Source: Sulfitobacter sp. HGT1 (GTDB lineage Bacteria > Pseudomonadota > Alphaproteobacteria > Rhodobacterales > Rhodobacteraceae). Taken from it: DNA of 64,000 nt. Positions 29,501 through 41,500 of the stretch are shown piece by piece. Every line of letters begins with the position of its first letter. The first letter of the stretch is position 1. Location: the NCBI RefSeq assembly GCF_013282155.1, contig NZ_BLWI01000010.1:248001-312000 (forward strand). The letters are read 5' to 3'. The translations under genes were made by a program, and so were the position numbers. The notes beneath the pieces are model-generated. The model did no database searches. It saw nothing but the letters and a program-made list of their open reading frames with translations, and was not told the origin of the DNA.

Positions 29501-32500
29501 GAATGATCAGGTTGTTCAGCTTCAGCGTGTTGGACGTCTGGTTGCGGATCACGATCTTGGCGTCACCTGGCGCGTTCAGATATCCCGTGCTGCTGGCAGC
29601 GGAAGTTGCGGTAGATTTCAAGACATCCGCATTGAACGACAGGTTGCCCAAACGTGCGGCTGCATCGTTGATCTCAATGGTAAACGCCGTCGGCGTGCCG
29701 CTTGAATTCGACGCGGTCGCGGCCTCGTTGGATTTGACCGCATAATCGGCGGATAGACCGTTCCAAACCGTAATATATTGCGTCAGCGACTTGTTCGGTG
29801 TCGTCGCATCTGCCGGGGTCGCAGTGACCGCGTTCAGCGTCGATACCTTGCCGTTAACGGCCGTCACGGCCGTGTTCAAAACGGTCTGAACACCGACCAT
29901 GCCTGCTGCGGCCTTGTTCACCCGTGTCAGCGCGCCGTTTTGCGTCGGCACTGTGGCGCTTTCTTGCAACAGGGCTGTCTGCTTGGCAAGGTTAGCGTCG
30001 TGGTTTGCCTGAGCCGTATTTCTGGCATTCAACGCGTCTGTCTTCTGGGCTGCCGTCGATCCAGCAGCTGCATTTACCGTTGTCAGGTTCGTTTCGGCTG
30101 CCGCGAGGTTGTTGGCAGATGCAGTAATTGTCGTGTTCAACAACGAGGTCAGATTAGATTGTGCCGTCGCCGCGCGGTCTTTGGTAACCACTGATTGCGC
30201 CGACACGATAAGGTTGTTGGCAGTGATCGTATCAAGGTTTGACTTGATGACATTCTTGGCATTGCCAATGGCAAGGCTTGCCGCCGTAGCCGCAGTGGTA
30301 TCGCCCACAATCAACGCCGCTGCCAAAGCTGCCTGTTGCTGGCTGATCTCGGTTGTCTTGGCGGTGATGATGCCTTGCGCCGCGACGCTATTGGCCTTGG
30401 CCGTTGCAATCTTGTCTGCTGCGGCCTTGCCTTGGGTCAAGGCTGTGTTTGTGTTGTTCACGAACGTGGCCTGGCTGCCCGTCCCAGTATAGGTCGTGAT
30501 GGTGCTGATTGTGGTCAGCGTCGTTGCGCCGTTTTTGGTCAGACCGAAATTTGCGTCATCATAGCTTGTGCTGGTGAGATTGGCGTTATCAACATAATCA
30601 CCCTCAATACCAAGATAGGCTGCGGCGCTTAGGTCGTTGCGCACAAGCGAGATGTTGTCGTCAATAATCGCAACTTCCTTGAGGCGCGCAGCTTTTGGAG
30701 ACGGGCCGGCGTAATCACCGGGAATGTATTTGCCAGTTCCGTCAAATTCACCCAGCCCGATATCCACCAGCTTGCTTTGCAAGAAGGTGATTTCGCTTTG
30801 ATAGGCCGCTTTTGCAATCGGATCGGAAGCGTAGTCTGTCAGCAGTGCATCCAGTTCGGCAACCCGATCCAGAATATTGGTGCCCACTGGCGCGCTGACG
30901 GGGGCTTTATAGGTAATATTCGATCCGGGGTCCGCAGCAAGACAGGCCGATGCATCCGCATCACATGATGTGTCCACATAGCGCAAGGTGAGTGTTTTGT
31001 AACGCTGGATACCGGTCTGGATCACACCATCGGCGGTGATCTGCGATTTGCCTGCATTCGTATGGGTCGTGCCGCCATGGTAATCAAAGGTCACATCGCC
31101 GCCGCCGAACGCGTTGGAAACAGCGCTTGCCACTTTTGCCAGTGCTTCACGGTAGATATCCTTGCCCGTGCCAACTGCCTTGGCATCAATTTCCCCACGG
31201 CTTGCGCTGACCGTGATATCGCCTGCGGCGCGCACGCCTTCGGTCAGGGTCGGGTCACTTTTCAGGATATCCACGGTGCCGGTCGAACTTACGGTCACAA
31301 CCGGGTTCGGGGATGCCGGAATTGGGATCGCGGTCTTGTTAAAGATATCCAGAACCGCGTTGAAATTCAGCTGGCCATCAACGCCCGCTTCATCCTGCCC
31401 TGCCGTGATCGCGATGGTGCCGTGGCTCGGTGCCGTGCCATCCACAGGGTTCACCCCGTCAGAGACCTCGAGCAGCGCGTTTGCACCGATGGTGACTTTG
31501 TTGTCGCCGGTATAGTTGACGTCAATGTCGCCCGATGGTGCCCCGGCAAGGCCGTATGTCGTGGCCGCCGCGCGGTTGTCGATGTCGGCCGCACTCCAGG
31601 CGTTCATCACCACGTCGCCCTTATCGACGATCACCTGCGCCTTATCACCAACGCTCAGCGAGGTGTTCGATATCACACCGGTCTTGATGTCGGCATTGGC
31701 CAATGCAATCGCACCACCCGAGTCGATCTTGACCTTCTGCTGGGAGACAATATCGCTCATCGCGCTCATCTTGAGCGTCGACAGGGCCGACGCGCCCGAG
31801 GTCATCAGATGGACCGCGCTATTTGCGCCAATCGACGCATTTGTGGTGTTGTGATGGATCGTAACCGTGGCGCCGCCCGCCGGAAGATTGGCAAGACCGC
31901 CCGACGCGGAATTGACGTTAAAGGCACCACCGGCTGCGAAAGGGTTCACCGTCCGGTTTTGTGCATCAATGGTCAGGTTCGCCGCATACAGCCTCATCCC
32001 GTCGCCAAGATGCGCGTCGACATCGCTGACAACCGTATGTTTCATCGCAGCACCGCTGCCCCCAATAAGGGAGGCTTGCGTGCTGTCGACAGTGCCGCCG
32101 AATTTGCTGAGGTGTGCGGCGCTTAGCTGCGCGTCACCGCCCGTGATATCGGCGGTAAAGGTACCGTCAATGGCCGCCTTGGTATTGCTATCCGCACGTG
32201 TCGTGCCAGATGCGGCGGACCCCGCCACAAGGCCGCCACTGCCCGCGACAACCACAGCCGTGTTATCATCCGTGCCATTGGCGTTCACGGTCAAGGAACC
32301 CGCCTTGAGCGAGGTCAGACCGGTCAAGGTGGCTTGGGTTTTTGTATTGGATTTCGCCGTTGAATCGTTGAAACCGGCGGCGACAAAGCCAAGCGCAAGG
32401 CCAGATGCATCGGCATTCTGAAGCGTCGAAGACGTGGCATCGACATTCACAAGGCCCGTGGCTTTCAGCGTGCTGCCTGTCACATTCGCAAGGGTTTCAG

Positions 32501-35500
32501 CCTTGTTTTCTGCGGTCGATACAGTTGCCGTAAGCCCGACCAGCGCCCCTGCCGCGCCCAGCGATTTCGCTTTGGCGCTTGGGGTGGAGGTAAGTGCGGC
32601 AACCTTGATGCTGCCTGCGGTGATGTTTGCGCCGTTGATGATCGACGCTTTGGCCTTTGTGGCGATTGTCGTGTCGGCACCCGATCCGCCAACGGCCAGA
32701 CCGCCCGCGACAGCCACACCAATGGAATCTGTGCTGGCCTCGGATTTGGCGGTTGCAAGCACCTCAACGGCATTGCCGGCCGTCAGAATGGCATTATCGA
32801 CTGTCGCCGTGACAGTCGGGTCGATCGTTGCAATCGTCGCAGCCCCGGAAATCGCGGCACCCAGGCCACCACTTGCGGCAATCGCTTCTGCGGTGGCTTT
32901 GTCATCGGAAGATGCACTCACCGTGACGGCCCCTGCCCCGATGTCCGAATTCTTGATATAAGCATCAATCGCGCCGCCAATCGTTGCGGTTGCCACAGAT
33001 GCACCAGCGCCAACCCCGAACAGGCTGACCGCCGCGCCAAAGCCCTTGAGCTTGGCCGTGCGTTTGGCATCGGCACCCACATTGACCAAGCCGCCAACGG
33101 TCATTTTCTGCCCGTCTGCAAAGGCTTTGGTGCGTGATGTGTCATTGACCACGATAACATCCGCGCTGAGCGCGACCGTCCCTGCAATGGTCCCGGCATA
33201 GCTGTCGCCGGTCAACATATGGCTGGAGAAGGCGTTGATGTTCACGCCACCGCCCGCCGTAATGCGCGGCAGGATTCCGTGTACATCAGCACCGGTTCCA
33301 ACGGCCTGTGCCGTGCTGCCGGTATTGACGTTCAACACCGCAATACCCGCGCCAACCGCGCCGCCGCCAGCAGCAAAGCCGCCCGTGGTGATGTCGACTT
33401 CCAGCTCATCCGAGCTGTTCAGCGAAACGTCACCACCCGCATTGATCAGCACATTGCCAACACTTGCCGAAGTGCCACCCGGTACCGCAAGGGTCGAGGC
33501 CGCACTGGCCACATCAATCGTGTCACGCTTGGCCTTGGCCGAGGCGTTGATTGCCTTGACCCGGTCATCATCCGACGATTTCAGAAGGTCGAACACCACA
33601 TCGTTCTTGGCCTGATCCTGTGCCTGTGTGTTGACCTTATCCATGTCCGCGGCACCATCACTGGAGTCGCTCAATTGCTTATCCGCTTCGCCACCCGAAG
33701 CCACGCCATCGCCGTAGCTATAGACCGAAAGACCCACAGCAAGGGCAAAGACGCCGCCCGATCCGCTGACCACTTTGGAGTCGCCCGCCTTGTTGGACAA
33801 ACCACTGATCAGCACGTCGTTCTTGGCATTGATCGATACACCGTCTTCGACATAACCGGCTGTGGTTGTCTTGAACACGCCAACGTCAATCGCACCCGAA
33901 AGCCCGACAAGCCCACCCGAAACGGCCCCTGCCGCCACCGAAGACGTGGTTGAATCGCGCGCTGCGATCACGACGTCCTGGGCCGCATGACCGCTGCCGT
34001 TCGCCACGTTGATCTTGCTGTTGGCCCCGATAAAGGCCGCTGTTTTCACGGTGACCAGATCAAGCGACAGAACACCCGCGATCCCTGCATACAGCCCGCC
34101 TGCGCCCGACACGACAAGCGCCAGTGCAGATTGCTCGGACTCCGCCTGGACATTCAGACCACGTGACGCGGTTTTTGCGCCAAATCCACTGCCGTTGAAC
34201 ACATCGCGCGTGCCATTGCCGCCATAGGCCGACACATCTGCACTGCTGGCGATCGACGCGGTCACGGTCTTGTCGACAAGGATGACCCCCACTGCGGCAC
34301 CAACGCCGGCGGTGCCACCAATGGCAACGGAACCGGCCATCATGCCGGTGCGGGTGATATCTTGTGCCAGAACGTCAACATTGCCCTGCGCCACGGCTGT
34401 GCCGCCCAGTGTCGCTGTCGTCTCGGTGGTCAGGTCAAGCGCCGACCCGCTGCCCGCAATCGCAGCAACGCCGCCGCCACTGCCCGCAATCGCCCAGATC
34501 CCGAAGTCTTCGGTGGCTTTGGCCGACACCAGAATATCATCCATCGCGGCAATATCGGATGTACCGCCGCCAACTGTGGCTTTGGTGGTTGAATTCACGA
34601 TCATCGCGTTCACGCCCGCGCCGCCGCCGACGGACCCGCCAATCGCAACCGCCCCCGAGAAACCGAGCGCATAGACATCGCTGGCCGCCGCAACCGAAAC
34701 CGATTGCAAGGCATCCGCAACACCGGCCATTTTGTTGATCTGGGCGTTCAGGCCGATCACCGCTTGGGTGTTCATGGTGATGACCGGAACGCTTGCCGAA
34801 ATCGACACGGCAACGCTGCCCGCCGCCGTACCGGCAACCGCCATCGAGCGTACAGAACTGACACCGGAGGCGTTTACGATAACGCCCTTTGCCGCATCCA
34901 GAATGGCAACCGATTTGCGTTCTTTGGTCAGCAGATCGAAACCTGTCTGGCTTGCTCCGGCAGATGCCGTGCGTGTGCCAACATCAGCCGACTGGAACCC
35001 ACCCGACCCACCATAGGCCTGGAAATCACCCCGGTAGCCGGTGGTGAACTGTTGCGTGCCGCCATTGCCAAGGGCCGTGACCCGCGCGTTATCCGCGACT
35101 TTTGCAAGGGTTGTGGCATCAATGACCGTGACACCGACCGACGCACCAATGCCCGCCGATCCGCCGCCCGCAATTGCACCATCCAGCATATCGATGCTGA
35201 CCTGATCATCCGCCAGCACCGCGACGTTGCCATCGGCATAAACGCTGGCCGTATCGCCGATTTCGGCAGTTGTTTCTGTGGTCACCGCATAAACCGCAAT
35301 CGCGCCGGCAAGGCCCGCAGACCCGCCGATCCCCACGCCAACCGTAATGGCGGACAGGTCTTCCACGTTCTTGGCATCCAGCACGACATTGCCCGACGCA
35401 ACAACCGAAGACGCGCCGATCTTGGCGGCTGTCTTTTTGCCGATCACACCAACGCCGACACCGGCACCGGCACCCGCACTGCCCCCACCAGAGGCCGCAC

Positions 35501-38500
35501 CACCGATCGACAGCAAGGTCGATACATCACGCGCGGTCATATCAAGCGATCCGGCGTTATGGGCATTGCCCACTTTGCCAAAGGCACCGACCAACGCTTC
35601 GGTTGTGGTATCCAGAACGTAAACGGCTGCACCTGCACCCACGGCATTGCTGCCGCCTGCGGCACCCGCTGCGGCAATCACCGTGCCGGTTTCATTTGCG
35701 GTCGCCGAAATGGCAATCGCGCCGCCTGTGTTGATCTCGGCGCGGTTGGCAACGCTTGTGCCAGCGGCCATCGCCGCGCGTGTCACGTTATTGATCGTGA
35801 CCACGGCTGCGGATGCCCCAACCCCGTTCGATCCGCCACCGGCGGCCCCGCCTGCAAGGCTGAACATGCTGAAATCATTGTCGGCAATCAGGTTGACCGC
35901 CCCGGACGCGGTCACACGCGCGCCAACCCCCATCAGGGCCTCGGCGCGGTTTTGCGAGGTGATCACGGTGGCCACACCATTCACGGCATTGTTTGCCGCC
36001 GCGGCGACCGACACGCCAAAGGCCTGAATGTCCTGGGCTGCAATCGCGCTGTTGGTAAAGCGCGCGGCGTTTGTCACAACCGCATTATCGCCAAGTTTGC
36101 TGATGGTCGTTCCGGAACTGACGATGACCGATCCTGCAACGCCAACACCTGTGCCGCCACTGGCCGAAATCGCGCCGGACAGGGCTTTGGCAAGGAATTT
36201 GTTATCCGCCTGAAGGGTTACATCATTGTTGCGCGCATTGATGGCACCGCTGCCGATTGTGGCTGACACATCATCGTTGAACACCATCACCGCAAAGGAT
36301 CCGGTGATAGATGTCTTGCTGCCCGCAGACCCGCCGATCGCCTCGACGTAATAGTTGTTTTCACCCAGCAACTGGCCCGTGGTCAGTTTGGTTTTCAGAT
36401 CGTCAAGATCGGTGAATTTGAACAGCGTTGGAGAATCGATCTTATGATTCAACGCCTTGACGCTTAGGCCGCTGGCCGTGATGTCGCTGCCCGTCCCGAT
36501 CGAGGCCGTGTAATCCTTGTCGGCAACCACAACTGCGATGGATGCACCGATCCCTGTCCCGCTGGACCCGACAGCGCCCGCAAGCGCCTTGGCGGCCAGA
36601 TGGCTGGTGTTCTCGGTCTTGACCGAAACCGCGCCGCCATTGGTGATTTTGACGTTGTTGCCAATCGCCGCCTTGGTTTCGCCGGTAGAAATGCCGACCG
36701 CCATAGCCCCTGCAATGGACACCTTCTTGCCGGTAGCACCAGCGATGCCAAGTGCGGTCAGTTTCGCGCCATATCCGTCATCCGCATTTTCGCGCGATGT
36801 CGCAGAAATCGATACGCTGCCGGGGGAATTGATTGTGGCCCCGTCGCTGACGGTCGCGGCTGTTTTATTGTTGATGATCCCCAGACCCACACCGATGCCG
36901 ATGCCGGTGTCGCTTTTGGGATTTGCAGCAAGACCACTGCCGGATGTTGCCATGCCAATCTGGTTGCTGGCCGTGACGGACACCGCCCCGCCCACATTCA
37001 AGGTCACGTCGCCCAATGTTGCCGACACGTTGTCCTGCGCGGCCGCGATCCCTGCGGCGGCGGCGACGGTCAGCTTGGAGCCGCTTGACTTACCCTTTGA
37101 ATCGCGCTGCGATCCTTTGGTTTTGTCCATTGTGTTTGCGGATGTTGACGTGCCGCCTGTGGTCTCGTTCTTTTTCTCGTCCGTCTGGTTGAACTTGCCG
37201 CCTTCGGCCGTGGCGCTTGCTGTGGCGTCGTAGGTGCGGGCCGATGTTGCCGAAATCGCCAATGATCCCGCCGTCAGGTCGCGCGCCAGAACAGCGCTGG
37301 TCAAAGAGGTGTTCTCGAGCGCGCCATCAGATGCGCCGTTGCCCAGAATAAGGGCCGCAGATGCACCAACGCTGACCTTGGAGGATTTGTTTTCACCCTT
37401 GGATTTGGCCGTGTTTTCGCCCGTGTTGGTGGCAGAAATCGTAACCGCCCCCGCGCCCATGCCCAGACCGTTGCCCGTGCCAACCCGTGCGGTTGTGCGT
37501 TCGTCCAACATGGCCAATGCCACCGATGCATCCACCGCGATACCGCCCGCCGCCCCGGCAGAGGCGTCCGTGACCGTGTCGATGTCGGTGTTGGCGTCAA
37601 CCTCAAGGCCTGTCCCGTTGGTGAATGTCGCACCGTCTTGCAGTTCGGCCGTGGTGTTGGTTGTGATCAGGTTCAACGCAACCGATGCGCCAACCCCGAC
37701 CGACGCGCCCGCGCCGCCCTTGTCGCTGGGGGCCGCGATTGCTGTCGCCAGCATTTTTTCTTCGGCCTTGATGCTGGACGTCCCTGTCTTGGCGTCAACA
37801 CTTGCAGCGCCTGAAATGGAGGCAGTCGTCTCCACATTGACGATGTTCAAGGCCAGCGATCCTGCGATCCCGACCTTGCTGCCGCCTGCACCCGATGTCG
37901 CCTTGGCGAATATCGTGTCGGTCGGGGTCGCTGCACCTTGCAATGCGGCGATATTCACGCCCGCAGCGCTATGGGTCCCCTGCCCGAGTTTCGCGGTATT
38001 CTTGGCCGTAATCACGTTGACCGACACGGCCACGCCGATACCGACCTTTGACTGACCACCATCCGCGCCCTTGACCGCAGACCCGTCCGAGGTTGCAGAG
38101 CCGTTGGCGTTGCTGGCCGATGAAATATTGAGCGACCCGCCAGAGGTAATGTTCACCCCGTCATTCGTGACCGCTGTGACAGAAGATTTCTGGACGTTGA
38201 CGGCAACTGCCGCGGCCGCTGAAACCTTGCCTTCGGATGTTTTGGCCGAACGCCCGCTTTCATTGCCAGCCTCAGTCGATGTGGCGCTGCGTTGATCGGT
38301 CGAACCGACCTTGGCCTTGCCCTGCTTGTCAGAAGCCGAGGTCAGCTTGGTCGTGGCTGTTTTATCGACACTGTCGCCGGTGCTGGTGGGGGCGGCATTG
38401 GCATCATCGCCCTCTTTGGCACCCGAAGCTGTTGCCGTGGCCGAGAGCGTCGAGGAAGACACACCGATCGCGTTGAACGTCACCGAGCTTGCCGCGCCTG

Positions 38501-41500
38501 CTGCGCTGACATCACGGTCGGTTGTCGCCAATACACGATCATCAATCAGGGCCAGCGCCAGCGATGCGCCGATGGCCGCTTTGGTGCCTGCCGCAGCGGC
38601 CTTGGCCGTTGTCGTGACGGTTGAATCCTGTGTGGCGGAAACCGAAACCGCGCCGGTGGTTGCAAGGGTTGCCCCCGTGCCCAAACGCGCGGTGGTTGTG
38701 TTATTTACCAAAGACAGCGCCAGAACAGGCGTCAAAGAGAAGCCCCCGGACGACCCTGCTTCGGCGGTTGTGGTGACGGTATGTTTCGCGGAGGCGTCAA
38801 CAGACACCGCACCGGCCCCTGTTACAGTGGCGGAATCAGACAATTCGGCAACGGACCGGTTTGCGATGATGTTCAGACCAACCGATGCACCGATCCCAAA
38901 GGAAGACCCCGATGCGCCGCCGCCAACGGGTTTGGCTTCGGCGGTGGTTGTGGTTTGGTTATCTGCTTTCAATGTAACAGCGCCCGCACCGGTGATGGCA
39001 ACACTGGCCGCACTCGAAATCCGGGCGGTGCTTTGCGTATCAATCAGGTTCAGCGCCAGCGATCCGGCAACCCCGACTTTGCTTCCGCCCGCACCCGATG
39101 TGGCGCTGGCAAGGAATTCATCCGACTTCGTGTCTGTGCTGGCAGGGTTCGCCATCAGTTTGGCCACATCAAGGCTCAGCGCCTCGACCGTCAAGCCACC
39201 CACGGTGTGGGCTGCGACACCCAAGGTCGCGTCGTTCTTGACCTTGACCGAATTCACCGCGACTGCGGCACCGATGCCAACCTTGGACGGGTCAGGCGTG
39301 TTGCCCGCCGCATCTTTCTGGCCAACGGCGGCACCAGTTGCTGTGGTTTTGCCTGTTGCATTGCTGGCGCTGCGCAGGGTCAACATGCCCGCTGTCGAAA
39401 TCACCGTGGCATCCGGCACGATGGCCGACACGGTCGCATTTTGCACGTTAATCGCCACGCCCGCCGCGACGGAAATCTTGCCTTCGCTGGTCGAGGCAGA
39501 CCGGCTGTCGCCATCCGCCAGAGCCGTATCCGTGGCACCGCGTTGCTTGGTGTCGCCAACGCCCTTGCTTTTTTGCTTGTTCGAGGCCGAGGTCAATTGC
39601 GTGGTCGCAGCACTGTCTACATCGGCTTCGCCGCCCGCAGGCGCTGCGCCTGAATCGTCGGCCGCGGCGGCCCCTTGGGCGCTGGCTGCAGAGGTGACTT
39701 CGGAGGTGGACGCACCGATGGCGCTGAACGTGACGGTGCCGCCTGCGCCCGTGGTCGTGACATTGCGGTCGGTCGTGGACAGCACCTGATCGTCAACCAG
39801 CGCCAGCGCCAAGGACAAACCAACGGCTGCTTTTGCACCGGCGGCATCGGCCTTGGCCGTGGTGGTTGTGGACGCGTTTTGCGCCGCTGCAACCGACACT
39901 GCGCCAGTTGTTGACAGGCCGGACCCCGTGCCCAACCGTGCGGTGGTCGAATTGTTGACCATCGACAGCGCCAAGACAGGCGTCAACGCAAAGCCACCCG
40001 ATCCGCCTGCCTCGGCTGTGGTGATAATATCATGGGTTGCCGATGCCGACAGCGTCAGTGCGCCTGCCCCTGTAACCGTTGCCCCATCGGCCACTTCGGC
40101 CCGCGACCGGTTGGCAATAATGTTCAATCCGACCGAAGCACCAAGGCCCAGCGTGTCGCCTGTGGCACCGCCGCTGGCGGGTGTCGCCGCGACTTCGGAA
40201 TCCGTTTTGTTGTCGGTCGTCGCCTCGACAGCGCCGCCACCGGTGATGTTCACCGCAACGCCCGCGCCAATGGTTGCCGTGGTTTGCGTGTCGATCAAAT
40301 TCAGCGCGAAAGACCCTGCAACCCCGACATTCGAAGACCCCGCACCCGAGGTGGAAGACGTCTTGAACGAATTTCCGATCTTTGAGGTAAGCGGATTGTC
40401 GGACAGCGCCGACAAATGAATGCTGCCCGCTGAAACCGCACTTGCAATGATCGCGTCATTTTTGACTTTGGCAATGTTGATGCCGATCGCGACGCCAACC
40501 CCGTTTGCCGATTTAACCGCCGTGCCATCGGCTGTTACGTCGACGTTGTTTTCGGAACTGCTGGCAACCCGAAGATCACCCGAAATCGTGGCAGATGTCG
40601 TTGAATCGTAAGCAGATTTTGTGGTCGAGGTCAGATCGGAAATCGCCAATGCGCCGGCGACCGAAAGCTTGCCCTCGCTTGTGCTGGCGTCATCACCGTA
40701 TTTGGCACCGGACAGGAATGTCGCGGCTTGCGATCCTGTTGACGGCTCTGTCGCACCGCCTGCCCCTGCGACGGCTTTGACCGTGACATCAACGCCCGTG
40801 GAGGCATCAAGGTTCAGGCTGCCGGCCGTAACATTTGCATTGCCGCTCAGCTCGGTTGTGGTGATCGCGTTGATGACACTGACCCCGACACTGGCACCGA
40901 ATGCCGCCGCTTGCGGCGTTGCATTGGCGACCGAGAGGATCTTGTTCATTGCCGTCACATCAATGGCATTGGTCGCCTTGACCTTTGCATCGCCGGTGAT
41001 GCGCGCAATCGCGGTGCTGTTGATGGTCGATACGGCCACTGCCCCATCTGCGGCACTGTTGGCCGGTGCCAATGATTCAGTCGGGATGTTCGATGTGACG
41101 GTCGATTTTGCAGACAAAGCTACGCTGTCGGCTGTAATGTCGCTGGTGCCGCCGACCTCGACCGTGGCGGCGGAATTGGTCACAACCACCCCGACCGGCA
41201 GTGCGACGGTGGACAGGTCGCCATTCGCGGTTGCCGTTGCATTTGCGTTTAGCGCACCGGTCGCCACGATGTCACCGCTGTTGATCGTGATCTTTGCCGT
41301 GGCGGTTGGAACAGCCACCAAAAGCGCAAAGTTGTCGACCGTCGATGTCGCGTTCAGGGTAATGTTGTTGCCGTGCAGGATCGGCGCTGCCCCTGCCCCG
41401 TCACCAATGATGATCTCAGCCGTGCCGCCGCCTGTGCGGACCGCCGTCAGGGTCACGTCGCCTGTTGTCCCGGCAGTGACCGTGGACCCGTTGGCCAAGG

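Noticed and set aside
38311..39789. 492-residue plus-strand open frame opposite the giant adhesin, and many others between 24 and 42 kb
   Set aside because: They are antisense to repetitive high-GC coding sequence, with Ala/Pro/Thr-biased nonsense composition and no ribosome sites.
37086..40679. Adhesin repeats as a CRISPR-like or non-coding tandem array
   Set aside because: The periodicity is ~1.2 kb, in frame and protein-level; no short identical repeats with unique spacers.
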